Under the pieces are notes generated by a model. The model was not told the DNA's origin and did not search any database. It worked only from the letters and a program-made list of their open reading frames with translations. A DNA stretch of 64,000 nucleotides from Aldrovandia affinis. Taxonomy: Eukaryota > Chordata > Actinopteri > Notacanthiformes > Halosauridae. Numbering within the stretch: position 1 is the stretch's first letter; every line of letters starts with the position of its first letter. The translations under genes and the position numbers were made by a program. Location of the stretch: positions 248,001 through 312,000 of the forward strand of contig JAINUG010000134.1 in NCBI GenBank assembly GCA_029706075.1. Reading direction: 5' to 3'. Below are positions 42,022-57,795 of the stretch, piece after piece.

Positions 42022-42316
42022 AAAGACAGGCCACTCAACCCTGTACGATTTCTAAGGAGTTTAATTAAGTGAGGGAAGGTTCTCCATTGAGCTAGCATAT
42101 TAAAAAGCTTCAAGGTTTTGGGACGATTTTGGGAGTGGGTACATGTTTATGTTCAGTGAGTGTGTGTGGGGGGGTGTTGGTTCCTTTTTGGTTCCTTCTG
42201 ATTTTGGTCCTTAGTTTGAGTTTGCGGGCAATTTTGTTTATAAAGGAGACCTTAAACTCCAAGTGTCTTCTTTCTTTCTCTCTCATTCTCTCTCTTTCTC
42301 TTAAACGCATTCTGAG

Positions 42317-42660
42317 TGATCACCTTCATCCTATGGTGAAGCATTTCTATCCTGATGGGAGTGGTCTCTTCCACGATGATAATGCCCTCATCCACAGGGT
42401 GCGAGTGGTCACTGATGGCACGGACACAACATAAACCACATGCCATGACCGTCTCAGTGACGAGATCTCAACCCAATTGAACACTTATGGGAGAGACAGC
42501 GTTTTCCACCACCACCACAAAACACCAAATTATGGAATTTCTCATGGAAGAATGGTGTTGCATCCCTCAAATATTTCCAGACACTTTTAGGGTCTATGCC
42601 AAGTCACAGTGAAGCAGTTCTGGTGGCTCGTGGTGTCCCAATGCCCTATTAGCCAAACCA
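42317..42660 (+). pseudogene. Tc1-like transposase relic
   Basis: It shares gtgatcaccttcatcctatg with 50513, and 'caattgaacacttatgggag' and 'ggaagaatggtgttgcatcc' with the 6380 and 50510 copies. Decayed catalytic region (FHDDNA) and C-terminus; multiple breaks. Confidence 0.65.
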
Positions 42661-42924
42661 ACTAACCATCTAACTAATTCAATTCATTGGTGCTACGAGA
42701 GCAGTATTGCAAAGGCACGTACAAAGCGTACCAAGTTAGGAATATAACATATTTAACTAAGACATGTTGTTTATATTTATCTAATGTAACAAATTATCCA
42801 TTTATACAGCAGGATCTTTACTGCAGCATGTGCAAGGCGTGGTGGATAAGGAGTCCTAGGAGGTCTTTCAGGCAGGTGGGCTGTATCCAAACGCAAAACG
42901 CTCAACAGGACACACACGAGTCAT

Positions 42925-43128
42925 TACATTACACAAACTTATCCTGAGTGACTTAAAGTTTACATTAATTTACAATCCATTTATACACCATTTCTTTTAC
43001 TGAAGCAATTCAGGTTAAGTACCTTGCTCAAGGGCACTAAGGCAGTGCCCCCACCTGGGAATCAAACCTGCAACCTTTGCATTACAAGCCCAGTTGCCAT
43101 AACCATTATACTACACTGCCACTCCAGT
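42925..43128 (-). mobile_element. tRNA-derived SINE, reverse copy of the 15646 family
   Basis: On the minus strand: 'gcagtgtagtataatggtta', 'gcaggtttgattcccaggtg', 'cccttgagcaaggtacttaa' and the tail. The tail is diverged (ctcaggataagtttg). Confidence 0.75.
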
Positions 43129-44826
43129 CAAAAGTATGGGGTGGAAAAAAGGTCAGTCTGCCCTGACTCTGGGAGAGGCAGTGGTGGGCAGTCAGTTGAA
43201 TGTTTTTGAGTAAATAAATACGACCTAATCAGCACCTACAGTTCAGTCATACCTTTTCTCCAGGCATTTTAACGGCCGCTTTAGCGACTGTGAGCAGTGA
43301 TCAGAGGTGAGTGTTTCTCCCGCGCCCCTGGCCTAACTGCAGCCTTATTTCCCCTTACAGCCGAAGGCACAGCAAGAGTGCTCCTTTTCAACCAGAATTG
43401 AAAAAGAAAAATGGAAATAATAAATTCTTCAGCATTCCGGGCTCCTCGTGCAGAGGCCCGCTGATTCCCGGGGGAATTTGAGGGCGACGCTGGCATTTGA
43501 TTTCTGAAGCTGCCAATATTACGAAAGACGCCAGTCATATGTAATTTGTATATTGCATCATCTCTTGTGTTTATAAACATTTTTTACGACATGCGGCCCC
43601 TCTCTCTCTGTCTCTTTCTGTCTGTCTCTATCTCTCTCTCTCCTGAAGCAGACCCTTCAGGCTTTGTCAGGTTAACAGGTGTGGGATAAGATGTAGTAAA
43701 ATGTAAGGCATATTTGACAGGTCCAGGATGGAAGGGAAGGCCTGCTCTCATGGATAATGATTCCCACCACCCCCCCACCCACTCCACCCACTAATACACA
43801 ATTCACAGGCCGCCGTTTACCAGACAGCAACAAATATGAAAAATCATTCCCGGTCAGGGGTGCGGGCCAGATTGGGAAACGTTTTTTTGCCTCTTCGGGC
43901 ATCTGACCTGAAACCGAAGCCTCACCGCTGCCTGCCTTTTTTCGAAAGCCAGATGGATGTATAAATGTCAATATGTCATCGTGCTCGAGGTTTATCATGG
44001 CTTATTGGCTGGGTTGAGAACTTCCCTCAGGTTGTTTTTTTCTTCTGTAATGCAGTTAAACTCCAGCCACGGTCAAGCCCAGAGCCATGTGCGAATGCTC
44101 ACTTTGCATAGAGATGATACTGTATGTTAAAGGCAATTTCCATGTTCCAACGTCAATGAAGGCCCGGGGGAGGGGGGAGCGGGAGGGGACACGACGATTG
44201 ACAAGGCCATGTTGTTAATGATTGCTAGGTGTTTCCTTCCACTAAAAGCCTTTGCCATCAGCATCATGATTCCTACAAATTGAATGGAAATGAGGGAAGA
44301 TGGCAAGTTTTTACATAATTTCTGTCCATTTGCTGAATAAAATGCCAATACCCCTTATTTAAGACTCAAGACTAAGAAAGATCCAATAACCAGTTCTGCC
44401 TTTGGAGCACACATAAGCATAGAAAGAAAGAAATGAAAGAAAGTAGAAATGTTCTACTTTACTTAAATAACCTGGACCAGGTCACTGTGAGATAAAATAT
44501 ATGTTTTTTTAAATGGATGTAAAAAAAAAATGAAGTTGGCCTACATAGCCTGGAGTGAAGAGATGAGGTCTTGACGTGGTTAAGTTTGGCAAATGTGGAG
44601 CCTCCTGAGAGCCACTGCTCCACGGCTCTTCCCTTCAATTGAATTCAATCAGTTCAGTTCAGTCTAATTCAATTAAATTCAATTAGTTCAGTTCAGTTCA
44701 ATTCAGTTAGATGCAATTCAATTTAGATGCACTGTGTTACAATAAACAAAGGAAAACGATTGTGTGATTAATCTTAATTTATAAACCCCTTAAGACCCCT
44801 GTCAATTTCCAAAAGGACAAATGATG
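43129..44826. other. non-coding, presumed cdh20 intron 1
   Basis: Unique sequence, plus (cagtt/aattcag)n direct repeats at about 44640-44725. No gene seen. Confidence 0.45.
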
Positions 44827-44842
44827 GAGTGGAGCATCAGGT

Positions 44843-45138
44843 GGAATGATGGAGACTGAGTGATCATCAAGAGGAATGATGGATATTGATGGAGAATGAG
44901 TGATCATCAAGAAGAATGATGGAGATTGAGTGATCATCAAGAGGAATGATGGATATTGATGGAGAATGAGTGATCATCAAGAGGAATGATGGATATTGAT
45001 GGAGACTGAGTGATCATCAAGAAGAATGATGGAGATTGAGTGATCATCAAGAGGAATGATGGAGACTGAGTGATCATCAGGAGGAATGATGGATATTGAT
45101 GGAGAATGAGTGATCATCAGGAGGAATGATGGAGATTG
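44843..45138. repeat. minisatellite of mixed 30- and 40-bp units
   Basis: Short units gaatgatggagattgagtga + tcatcaagag (30 bp) and long units with an inserted tattgatgga (40 bp). Reading along the plus strand the order is short, long, short, long, long, short, short, long, short. Confidence 0.85.
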
Positions 45139-45380
45139 AACGGGGTTAAGGGTTGGTATTAATGATATACAGCACTGTTTAAAGACTGACCGCTCTCTTT
45201 GCGTTAAATGTCAGGCTGTCTCTTTATCTCCTGTTGTTTTCCCCCAGCTTCTGGCCCTGAGATACACTGTAAGGCAGTCATGCCTCCAGGTGGAGATTGG
45301 TACTATTTAGCTCCCCCTCCCACCCACTCACAGGCACTTCTGAACCCAGAACTGATCTTTGATACGTGCTCTTCATAGAG

Positions 45381-46085
45381 ATCAAACCACAAGGGGGGGG
45401 GGGGTTACCAGTGAGTACACAGTGAGGCCCAGGCCTCACTACTCTCCCTGCAGTTCCTGGCGCTTACGGAGACCTGGATCACTCCGCAAAACACGGCCAC
45501 CCCTGCTGCTCTCTCTGCCGCCTACACCTTCTCCCACACTCCACGACCCTCAGGTAGAGGTGGAGGGACAGGTATACTGATCTCCCCCCTGTGGAGATTT
45601 GGTATTGTTCCTCTTCCTCACTTCTCCCCCTCCTCCTTTGAATTTCATGCTGTCACTGTCACTGTTCCATGTAAACTGCACATCATTGTTCTTTACCGCC
45701 CTCCAGGTCCACTGGGGAGTTTCCTAGACGAGATGGATACCCTACTCAGTGCCTTCCCTGAGGATGGCACTCCCGTCTTACTCCTCGGGGACTTCAACCT
45801 GCAGCTAGAGTCCTCCCAGGCCTCTGCATTCCTCCCCCTGCTTCAGTCCTTTGACTTCACCATGGCTGAATCCCCATCCACCCACAAGGCCGGTAACCAA
45901 CTGGACCTGGTCTTCACCAGGAACTGTGCCTCACCCAACATTACGGTATCGCCTCTACATGTGTCTGACCATTCCTTTCTGTCCTTCTCCCTCCCCCTCC
46001 CCTCTGTCCCTAAACCATCTTCACCTGCTCCCACTGTCCTTGTCCGTCGCAACCTCCGCACTCTCTCCCCCCCAATTAAACGATA
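45381..46085 (+). pseudogene. LINE (L2/CR1-like) endonuclease-domain fragment
   Basis: An open plus-strand frame of about 230 codons encodes an apurinic-type endonuclease: LALTETWI, then GGTGILIS, VLYRPPGP, the LLLGDFNL active-site motif, and VSDHSFLSFSL with the catalytic Asp-His pair. It stops soon after; the reverse transcriptase part is missing. Typical of L2/CR1-group non-LTR retrotransposons of fish. Confidence 0.8.
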
Positions 46086-46344
46086 GACTGTATCTTTAGC
46101 TATTTTTAATTGATTTAGCTATTCACGTAAATTATCATACTAATTAGTTTCTAATCCTAATTTATGTACCAGAGTATTTTGTTCCCCAGGGCATTTTTAA
46201 TATTTTTTCTGCATGTATCACGTACTGTAGATGTTTCAACCCTGAAATGAGACAAAGGTGACTAAGCAGAGGGAGGGGTATTGCATAGTTGGGTGCTGAG
46301 GGGCAGTGAGCATGAATTAAATATGTGGAATACTGCAGGATTTG

Positions 46345-46465
46345 TAGAATTTACATTTATTTGGCAGATGCTTTTATTCAAAGCGACTTGCAAGAGTGCA
46401 TTAATATGGCTAGAGATCATTGCTAGAGCTATCGAACAGCAAGTTACAGTCGAAGCATTGACAAT
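46345..46465 (-). repeat. SINE-like fragment
   Basis: The complement of 'caagtcgctttgaataaaag' + 'catctgccaaataaatgt' and an adjoining body resembling the 39094 element. Confidence 0.5.
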
Positions 46466-46489
46466 GCTGATGTTCATGCAACAAAACCT

Positions 46490-46855
46490 GTTCATTCATT
46501 CATTCATTATCTAACCTGCTTATTCCTGGTTGGGGGGTGGGGCGGGGCTGGAGCCTATCCCAGCATGCATTGGGTGAGAGGCAGGAATACACCCTCGCCA
46601 ATCCATTGCAGGGCACATACACCATTCACTCACACACTCATACCTACAGGCAATTTAGACTCTCCAATTAGCCTAACGTGCATGTCTTTGGACTGTGGGA
46701 GGAAACCGGAGTACCTGAAGGAAACCCAACTCTCCACGGGGAGAACATGCAAACTCCACATAGAAAGGCCCCGGCCGGGATTCGAATCCCAGACCTTCTT
46801 GCTGTGTGGTGACAGTGCTATCCACTGCACCACCGTGCTGCCCCCGAAACCCTGA
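46490..46855 (-). mobile_element. V-SINE, near full length
   Basis: The minus strand starts gggggcagcacggtggtgca (tRNA-like head), has the B box 'gggattcgaatcccggcc', the V-SINE core 'gtggagtttgcatgttctcc' and 'cctcccacagtccaaagaca', then 'gggataggctccagccccgc' and a terminal (gaat)n repeat. Established family: V-SINEs of fishes. Confidence 0.85.
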
Positions 46856-49800
46856 TATACAAAGAAAAAAATCTATTGCGTTAAAGTCTGAAAAGGTGAG
46901 TTTTCAGTCTTTTTTGGAAGATGGCTGAAGATTCTGCAGTCCTGACTGAGTGTGGAAGGTGCAGAGGAGAGGCGAGGCTGTAGGGAGTGGCTACCAGGAT
47001 TGAGCTGCTTTCAAAAAGACAAGTGCTGGATTGAGGGGGCTCTGGGACCCTTCTAGATCAAACAGCACAGCGATTTAACTCCAGATTATGGGCACTCTAC
47101 TAGCTAACGATCCAAAGCTAATAAGGTTCTGCGGTCCATTTTTTTCACGTCACGAACGTGACGCTTATTACTACAAGGATGTTCTTTGTGCTTTAACGTT
47201 GCCATATAGCAGCTTTAACAGTTTCCACTCTTCCACTTTAAAAGCAGCTCACACACATGTGATACAGAACAATGCAAAGGCTTTCGTGCTTGATATTTCA
47301 AAACAACGCATTCTGCAGAGAGGCCCTCGCCTTCACACCCTCGCCTTCTTGTGCTCCTGTGTTCTGACCAGGGTGCGCTTTTCTCATTATAGAGTTGGTA
47401 TGAGGACCGATAACAGGTCTGTTGTTCATCTCCATTTTCACAGTAAGTTGGGAGATGAGGTTGAGCTTAATTGCACCTACTTCTAAACCCATTTGTACCT
47501 GTCCCCACAATCATAAGTGACAATCTTCAGCTCTGAAAGGCCAGAGGAGAAGAACCATCTCTGGGAGAAAGCATTTTTTTCCCCTCAGAACACTCTTTGT
47601 ATATTAAGGCCTGGCTTGGAGAGAAAATCACTCAGCCTGTTGTGTGGACGAAATCAAAACCGTGACCCCCTCCCACCCCACCCCACCAATCAATCTCAGA
47701 ATGGGGACTGCTGTGGGGTCAGAATGAGACAGCGTAGCGTCCAGAGCAAACAAAAGACCCATTGCTCTGATAGAAGACTCCGTGTCCACAGCTCTCTGGC
47801 CAAACCATCACAACTTCCTCAGATTCGTTACTTTTCTCACTTTCGTTAAACTGTTTGTTTTTTTATTAATTTGAAAATTGTTTCAGGAATTGTCTTATTA
47901 TCTTATATTTAAAAAAAACTCTCTCTGCCTAGTGGATCAATTATTCAGTAAGTACAATTGCTCTGTACTTCAGTAATTCTTGTTGTTGTCATTGAAATGT
48001 AAATCATGGTGGTCTATTTCCTTTTTGCCCAAAACATATATGGTATACATACAGTAGGTATACAATTTCACAGGGGCATGTTGGCATGAAACCTGTTTTT
48101 ATATTAATATCCATAAGGTTCTCTTGAGAAACATAACTGCCATTGTGTAGGCCTGATGTTCATTTGTGAAGGCAAACTGTGGCAGTGGTTTGCAACATAT
48201 TCATCTCATATTTGCCTGAAATGATACCCCTTCCCCAACCTCTTTCCCTAAACTTTGAAAGTGCATAATTTGAACTGGGCTGAGAGTCTAACATCACAGG
48301 CAGTGTTGCATTTGCAAAGGCTCTAGTCAAGTGAGCCTAAAAACAAACAAGCCTATGTGTGGCTGTGAATTGTTTCTGGGACAAAAGACATACAGTATCC
48401 ACAGCAGTTTATTATTTATTTATTTTTGGTATTCCGTCCAACAAAATTGGCCAATTTTCTGCACCATATTTGAGTAAATCCAACAGCAAATTGGTCTGTC
48501 TTACAGAACACGCTAGTCTGGCTTCACACTCCAAACTGCTTGAAAAACAGTTTTATATCACCCCTGTTGTAGGAAGAAATTTGTGGTGTAGGTTCCTGGG
48601 AAAAAACTCCAATCGATATCCACGATATACAGGATCATTTGAATATGATAAGGGATTCATACAGTGTCCACCTATTCACCCATGTATGACATATCAAGAG
48701 TCTCTTGTATGGTAAATGGCAATGCGTGGTTTCCCTAGTCCCTTGTGAATTATATGGTGTTCCACAGTTTCCTTGTTCAGACTTGTTGTAAATTTCCCAC
48801 CATAGAATTTTCTCTGCCCTTATTTCCTCCAGTATGTGAACGTGATAAAATATTAAAGCATCGGCCCTCTATTATGTTGGTCATTTTATCACAACATGAA
48901 CAGTGGGTGTTTTTTTTTTTTTTTTTGGGGGTCCTGTTTGTTGGATGTAGGGCATTATCAATATCTCAGTCACTGATTTAATTTCAAATCTAATTAGATT
49001 GTGAGTATTTCCTATTAATCATGACTCATTTGGTCTCCTAACATATCCAATAAAGTGATGCCATCATTTGTGGATCATGGCATTCAGATACCGGGAGCCA
49101 TCTGCAGTCTATAATTGCAGGAGTACAACTTGATAAACTCGAATACTAATTGATAATAATTTGATTCAAAAATTCAGTCCCTGAGAGTTTCGTGTCAGAA
49201 TTATGGCTTAGACTTGATGGAACTCAAACACAAGTATTTGCAAACATGGCTTAATGCTTTTGTAGGTGACAGACTGCTGTTGAATGATGAACAAATCATC
49301 GTTGACATTCCCCTACTGAATAAAAGCGTGTTTGTAATCAGATTGAGTATGGTTTTTAACTTGCTTAAAAACAAAAGCACATCAACAACATCTCAGTGGT
49401 CCAAAAGCTGTACAGCCTTACATGTCATTGAAAGATTTGCTGTTTTCCTTAGCAAACACGAGTGCTGTACAGGCAACATGCTGCACAGCTTGCACCAGCG
49501 CCTTTACAAACTGCCTTGCTCTGTAGCTACAGCACTCCCTCAGAAACATATTCTATTCCCACTCGCTTATATTCCCATGCCGTGCCCGCTGGGATAGTAG
49601 TTCAACAGTATCCTCAGTTCACCTTAAATCACCCTATAAGAACTACAAATCCCCTGAGACCCTCCTTCCTGTCACATGGGATGTACCTCCAGAGAGCGCA
49701 GTACCTGCCGTCTCACTCAGGGGGGCACCCTACAGTTCCTGTGCCTCTGCACGAGTCTGTGATGAAATCACTGTAGTCAAACGGTTTGTAAACAGATTTA

Positions 49801-50369
49801 GGTCAGAGTGTCCAGATATCTGAAGAGCGCTGAGACATACTACAGATGCCCGTACCTCACTTCCATTTGAAGGCACGCATGCATGCATTTGAATATGCAC
49901 TCGCATTTGAACCCTGACTGTATCAGGTTTTTTTGTACTCCTCCGAACAGACACACCGGGGTACTTGATGCTGTTTACTTTATTCTTCTTTTCTTTCTGA
50001 ACGGAAAGCAGTCGGCCCAAAGGTTCCGAGCGTTGCAGCCACTGTGATGAGCGGGAGCACAGAGGCAGCTATGTTGTGCCCATACAGCTGAGGACAACCA
50101 GAGCAGCGCCTGTGCTTCTTATACACCCCTCGGAACGTTCTGTTCCCTCTGCTTTTTGGAGAACAATGACGATCGCCAGGGAGATGCGGCAACCCTGTAA
50201 CAACTGACCTCACCTGCCAATGCTCTCCCTCACCTCCAGAGGGGAACCCCGTTTCCTTAAGATCCCTGCTCCCATTTAAAACATCGCATTGTGCGACGTG
50301 AGGGTTTTATGTGGAGCTGGGATTGTTTACCGTCTTCCTTTTTTATGGGACTTTAAAATACTGTATATA
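46856..50369. other. non-coding, presumed cdh20 intron 1
   Basis: Unique AT-rich sequence with short A/T runs (e.g. 48911-48926). No recognisable gene; open frames such as 49214-49597 lack any family resemblance I can name. Confidence 0.4.
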
Positions 50370-50896
50370 CAGGTAACTGCCAAAATAAAGGAAAAACTTG
50401 AGTAAATGAAGGGTTTTGGCCATTCTGTTATGGTGTGGGGCACATTTTCCTGGCTTGATTTAGGTCCACTCAAATCCTTAAAGGGCAAGGTAAATGCCAG
50501 TATGTACAAAGCGTGATCACCTTCATCCTATGGTGAAGCATTTCTAGAGTGGTCTCTTCCAGGCTGACATTGCCTCCCATACACAAGGCACGAATGGTCT
50601 CTGAATGGTTTGATGAGCATAAAAACTATGTATACAATATGCCACTGCTGTCTGGCAGTCACCAGATCTCAGACCAATTGAACAATTCTGGATGTCCTGA
50701 AGTGGCGCCTGAAGCATTTTCCACCATCATCAACAAAACACCAAATGATGGAATATCTCCTGGAAGAATGATGTTGCATCCCTCCAGACACTTGTAGAAT
50801 CCATGCCTAGGCACATTGAGCATGTTCAGCTTGTGGTGGCTCAACACCTTATTAAGACACTTTATGTTGGTGTTTCCTTTATTTTAGCAGTTACCT
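50370..50896 (+). mobile_element. Tc1-like element, internally decayed
   Basis: TA-flanked ends CAGGTAACTGCCAAAATAAA (left) and the complement of AGGTAACTGCTAAAATAAAG (right). The interior from about 50510 matches the transposase relics at 6380 and 42317 (ggtgaagcatttctagagtgg, aaaacaccaaatgatggaat), with frameshifts and stops. 527 bp, about a third of a full Tc1 element. Confidence 0.75.
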
Positions 50897-52610
50897 ATAT
50901 GTATGTATACAGGGCTAAATTGGTGTAGAACTGGGCCTGACTGTAGCATCACACAATGTCAATGTTGTTTTCCTTCAAGCATCTGTCGCCAGTAGAGTAT
51001 TGAGTTTCACATGGGAAGACGTGGCTGATTGCACCGATTGAATTTCATTTATTTTCTTTCTTCTTTTTTTTTTACAGCGCAAATAACAGAAGTTGGAGTC
51101 AATTATAGCTTGGAATTCTGAAACCTCACGAAACACTGCCACTTGTATTAATTACGCAGACCTCCTTTCTGAGTTTTTGAATTGTTTTTTTAAATTATCA
51201 TAATTGCTTTGGCATTGCGGCTCGCCAGCCGTCCTAATCTTAATAAAATACAGAGCTTAACGGAGCTGCCTCTGCGTTTCAGATGATTGGAGTGTTCAAG
51301 TGCACGACGTCATTATTGAGCCCATTGTGTTTGGTATATACAGAGCATTCAATTACATGTAATATTGCCATACTCATTTCCCACCACCAGGTAATATCAG
51401 ATAGAATTGGATTAATAACTTTGTTGTGCTAATAACAATGTAACATTAATAGAGTTGACTTATATTGCTGTTGAATACTATAAATTGTGTTCCATACATG
51501 TACACAAAGAGATCCTGTACCATTATGTACATGAAAATATATGTCTAAATGTCCTTTTGGTTGCAATCGGAGGAAATTTGCATGCCCACTACCTGAATAA
51601 CAGCTCCCTCAAAGTGAAGGCAGTACCTCATCCTACCTCTAGATGGCAAAGTCCAGGCAAAGTTTGTTGCAGCCTCTGAAGAATATCTCCTCTGCCCTTG
51701 TTACAATTTGATCTACTAATCAATGCAAAGTTAGATTCAAACTTCAGAATCTGCACTAGGAGAATATTTATCAACAGATATACCGAAGCACAAGAAATAT
51801 TTTTTTCTCAAATGTCAGACTGGTGAAAATGAAATGTGTGGGAGAGCTGATGGGCTGGGGGGTCCACGGTAAATCATGGAGGGTGGTGGAGGGAATTGGG
51901 GAAAAGGTATGAGATATTTTCCACTGCCAAATAAATCATGTTTAAAAGTGGTATGTGCTGTGCAAACTGAGGACGAGCTCTCACCGACGGCCAGACAAAG
52001 ACATCAACTGAGTACGATGACGATGACTATCACAGTGACGGTGATGATGATGATGATGATGAGAATGACGATGATGATAAGTATGAGATTGATGATGATG
52101 ATGATGATGATGAAGATAATTATGAGTGCGTGGTCAGTGGATGGGGCAGCTGGGGTTGCAGGTTGTGGGTGGGTTGGATATGATCCAGGAACACAGCGGG
52201 AGAGGAATGATGTGTGAGGCTTTGTGGCGGTTTAAGAGCGGGACGTTTACACAAGATCCAGATGTTGATGCCACCGTTACACAAATGGTGTATATCGAGG
52301 CCGACAGCCGAACAGATGGGCCCCCAGAGAGGTGCTCACCAGGACCTTGGACTCTTTCTCTCTCTTATCCCTCTCTCTATCTCTCTTCTCTCTCTCTCCC
52401 TCTTCTCCCTCTCTCTCTCTGCCTCTTTCTCTCTCTTCTCCCCCTCTCTCTCGCTATCTCTCTGTCTCTCTCTCTCTTTCTCTGCCTCTCTCTATAAGAG
52501 AATGAATGATCGTAATACATTATACAATTATAATACAACACAATTATACATACAATACATTATAAATGTGTCATGTTACAGAGCTGCTGTGGTATTCAGG
52601 TGAATCAATA
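50897..52610. other. non-coding; possible conserved block at 51080-51350; (GAT)n at 52020-52115
   Basis: 51080-51350 is repeat-free and contains several ATTA/TAAT and CAATTA cores. 52020-52115 is a GAT-rich microsatellite and 52345-52500 is CT-rich. No exon seen. Confidence 0.4.
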
Positions 52611-52675
52611 GAGTTGATAAGTCGCTCTGGGTAAGAGCGTCTGCCAAATGCTTAAAATGTAAATGTAAAATGTAG
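52611..52675 (+). repeat. SINE tail fragment
   Basis: 'gataagtcgctctgggtaag' then agcgtctgccaaatgc and taaatg repeats; the head is missing. Confidence 0.55.
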
Positions 52676-52691
52676 TTATTATAAATTGTCC

Positions 52692-52693
<2 letters not shown>

Positions 52694-52785
<92 letters not shown>

Positions 52786-52870
52786 GTTTCTTTCTCTCTC
52801 TCTGTCTCTCTCTCTTCTGTACTCTTTGTCTGTGTCTCTCTCTTTCCCCTGATGCCTATTGGCGTGCAGA
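52694..52870. repeat. (TC)n microsatellite
   Basis: Pure to about 52780, then interrupted with tttctg and tgtctc variants. Confidence 0.9.
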
Positions 52871-55223
<2,353 letters not shown>

Positions 55224-55553
55224 GATAGAGATAGCAGATTTATGACTACTCCTCTTCCAATTTCTTCAGCGAAAGTTTACTTGAGAGATCGCCCACTCCC
55301 CTCGAGACTATAATTAATTTGCCACAATTTGGGATTAATTCATTGTGTTCACTCCTGAATATTGGGGCATTTTTGGAAATAAAATCTAATCACTTTCAGA
55401 CAAGCTCAAGGTTATGGAATAATACTGGTCTGGTCTGATCATATTTTTGGCTGTAGGCCGAGGCCAAAGGGACGCAGATTTGAGTGCATATAGATGTTGT
55501 AAAATATTTAGATAGTAAAAAGGGTGTGAATTAACACCATGCATTATGATTAC

Positions 55554-55556
<3 letters not shown>

Positions 55557-55647
<91 letters not shown>

Positions 55648-55700
55648 CTCTGTCTGTCTCTCTCTCAATCTCTGTCTCTCTCTCTCACCCTCACGCAGTT
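55557..55700. repeat. (TC)n microsatellite
   Basis: Pure for about 88 bp, then interrupted by caatctctgtctg variants. Confidence 0.95.
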
Positions 55701-55884
55701 ATTATTTCTCTCTCTCCCTCCCTCCATTTCTCTCGTTTGGGACACAAGCATACCCTTTATGTGAGCATTGTGCTTTTATGGCCAGAACAGAAGCCAAACA
55801 GGAGAAATTATTTATCATTCAGACCAAGATGTTTGCTGTTACATGACATTGCATAAGTGAGGTATCAATGGTATTGACAGTTTT

Positions 55885-56245
55885 TTGTGTGTGATATGAC
55901 CTGTTTGTGTGTGTATGCATGCTTGTGTGAGTTTTCATTAGTGTGGTAACTGTACATTTCCTGGTTATGTTTGATGTTAAGTCTGTGTGTGTGTGTGTTT
56001 GTATGAGTGTGTGTGCGTTTTACGGAGGCTGTTACATTCCCTGCTGTGTTTGTGTACATGTGGTGGCTGCTCTGTGACTAGCTGTGATTATATGTGTATG
56101 TGTGCATGTGTGTGTGTGTGTGTATGACTTTGTGTGTGTGTGTGTGTGTCTATGAGTTTGTTCGTGTGTGGTTGTGTGTGTGTGTGTGTGTCTGTGTGTG
56201 TGTGTGTGTGTGTATGTGTGTGTATACGTGTGTGTGTGTGTCCCC
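55885..56245. repeat. GT-rich microsatellite
   Basis: Interrupted (GT)n, densest at 56104-56241. Confidence 0.85.
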
Positions 56246-57757
56246 TACCTCCAGCCCCCTCCAATCATACCAGCCACTTATCATAGGTTTCACTTGATGA
56301 TGATGATGATGATGGCGGCCTGGCTTGAGTCTTGTTTCACAACGGTATTAAAATATACATGTTCATTATCCTGAGCTAATGACAAGCAATGGAGACCCAG
56401 AGCTGACAGTTACAAGAAGAATGGATCTTGCACAATGCTGAAATGGCCCGAAACCCAAACAGGACTCTGAGTACTGTAACAGGACCTGCCCACCATGTGG
56501 TATCATCAGAGAGAGCATGAAACAAACCCCAGCGCTGTGAACACGGGCCTTTGTCTGGGCCGGAGGTGTAACAGTAGCTGCGTACGAGCCTGAAAACCTT
56601 TCAGATGAGACGCTCACAAAGGGCGCACACAAACAAAGCTCCCGGCGCGGTTTTGTCATTGCCCCGGGAAACCACTACTGCCACCGCCGCCGCTGCCGCC
56701 GTTGGCGCTCGGCATCACAAACACACAGCGAAGGTTACTTCAGCTGATTCAGCTGGAGCCCCTATGCTCCGGCACACGGGCTTGAAAGGTGTTCCGCGCC
56801 AAAGGTGTCGAGGAACAGCATTCCTTCCCACTGACTCCACGCCAACAAAGGGGGCTTTTGAAAGACACCTTTCCACATGCTACCCCATAATAAGACCAGC
56901 CTTGAAATCATGTCTTTATCAAATGAATAATTTGACTAATATTGAATTTCTTGAAACTGAATGACTTTGAAAAATCTCACTGAAGCACAATAGGTCTAAT
57001 TCTGGACTTCATGACATTCATGACTATTCAGTTGCAAGAGATCTAGATGTTCACCCCGTGTCATATACAATATGAACAGTCCCCTGTTTAAACATTTGGT
57101 CTGAAAATTCATTTATTATCCCTTTGTGTGCGTATTTCATACCTTTATATTCCCTTGGAAATATGATCACATCAATTAACCATATCATTAAACCGGAGAG
57201 ACTGGCAAGACATCAACATTCTGCTTGAGTAAGAAAGTTATCCCAATATTCTTTTCCCCAGCAATGGTTTAATTACCATCTTTCACCATCTTTCACATCT
57301 CATTTGTATTACTTTCAGGATTTTTTCCCCCCCATTGTGACCCTTACGAACTCGTTAGGTGCCATCTTTGTTTACGCTCCACATCTGGCTTCCAGTGCCC
57401 TTTTTGAGCTTCCGTTCCTCGCTCTTCTTGTCCAGTGAAACGTGTTGCTGTGAAGCCGCTGAGCGCCCAGTGAGAAAGGTTAAATGGTATGCACCAGATA
57501 ATGTACACAGAGGTAGTCAATGAATCCTGTTTTCACCACCCCCCCCACAATGAAACCTTTATCCACTGTAAAACAGGGCTTGGCAGAGCGTGAGTGTTTC
57601 AGAGGGTGGTAGAGATAGACGCCCCAGTGTCTCCTGTTGGCGTTTGCTCATGCCAGCTGCCTTAGTTACAGCACTGAGTGCCAGCTAGCCTAGTGCCTCT
57701 CTCCAGCCCCTGTCTGAAACACACCATTCTCTCCTCCCCAAGTAGATGGAATCTCAT

Positions 57758-57795
<38 letters not shown>

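Noticed and set aside
44843..45138. CRISPR-like array
   Set aside because: Units are contiguous without unique spacers, and the window is eukaryotic; it is a minisatellite.
49214..49597. 127-codon plus-strand frame
   Set aside because: No motif or family resemblance, no splice context and AT-rich composition; treated as chance.
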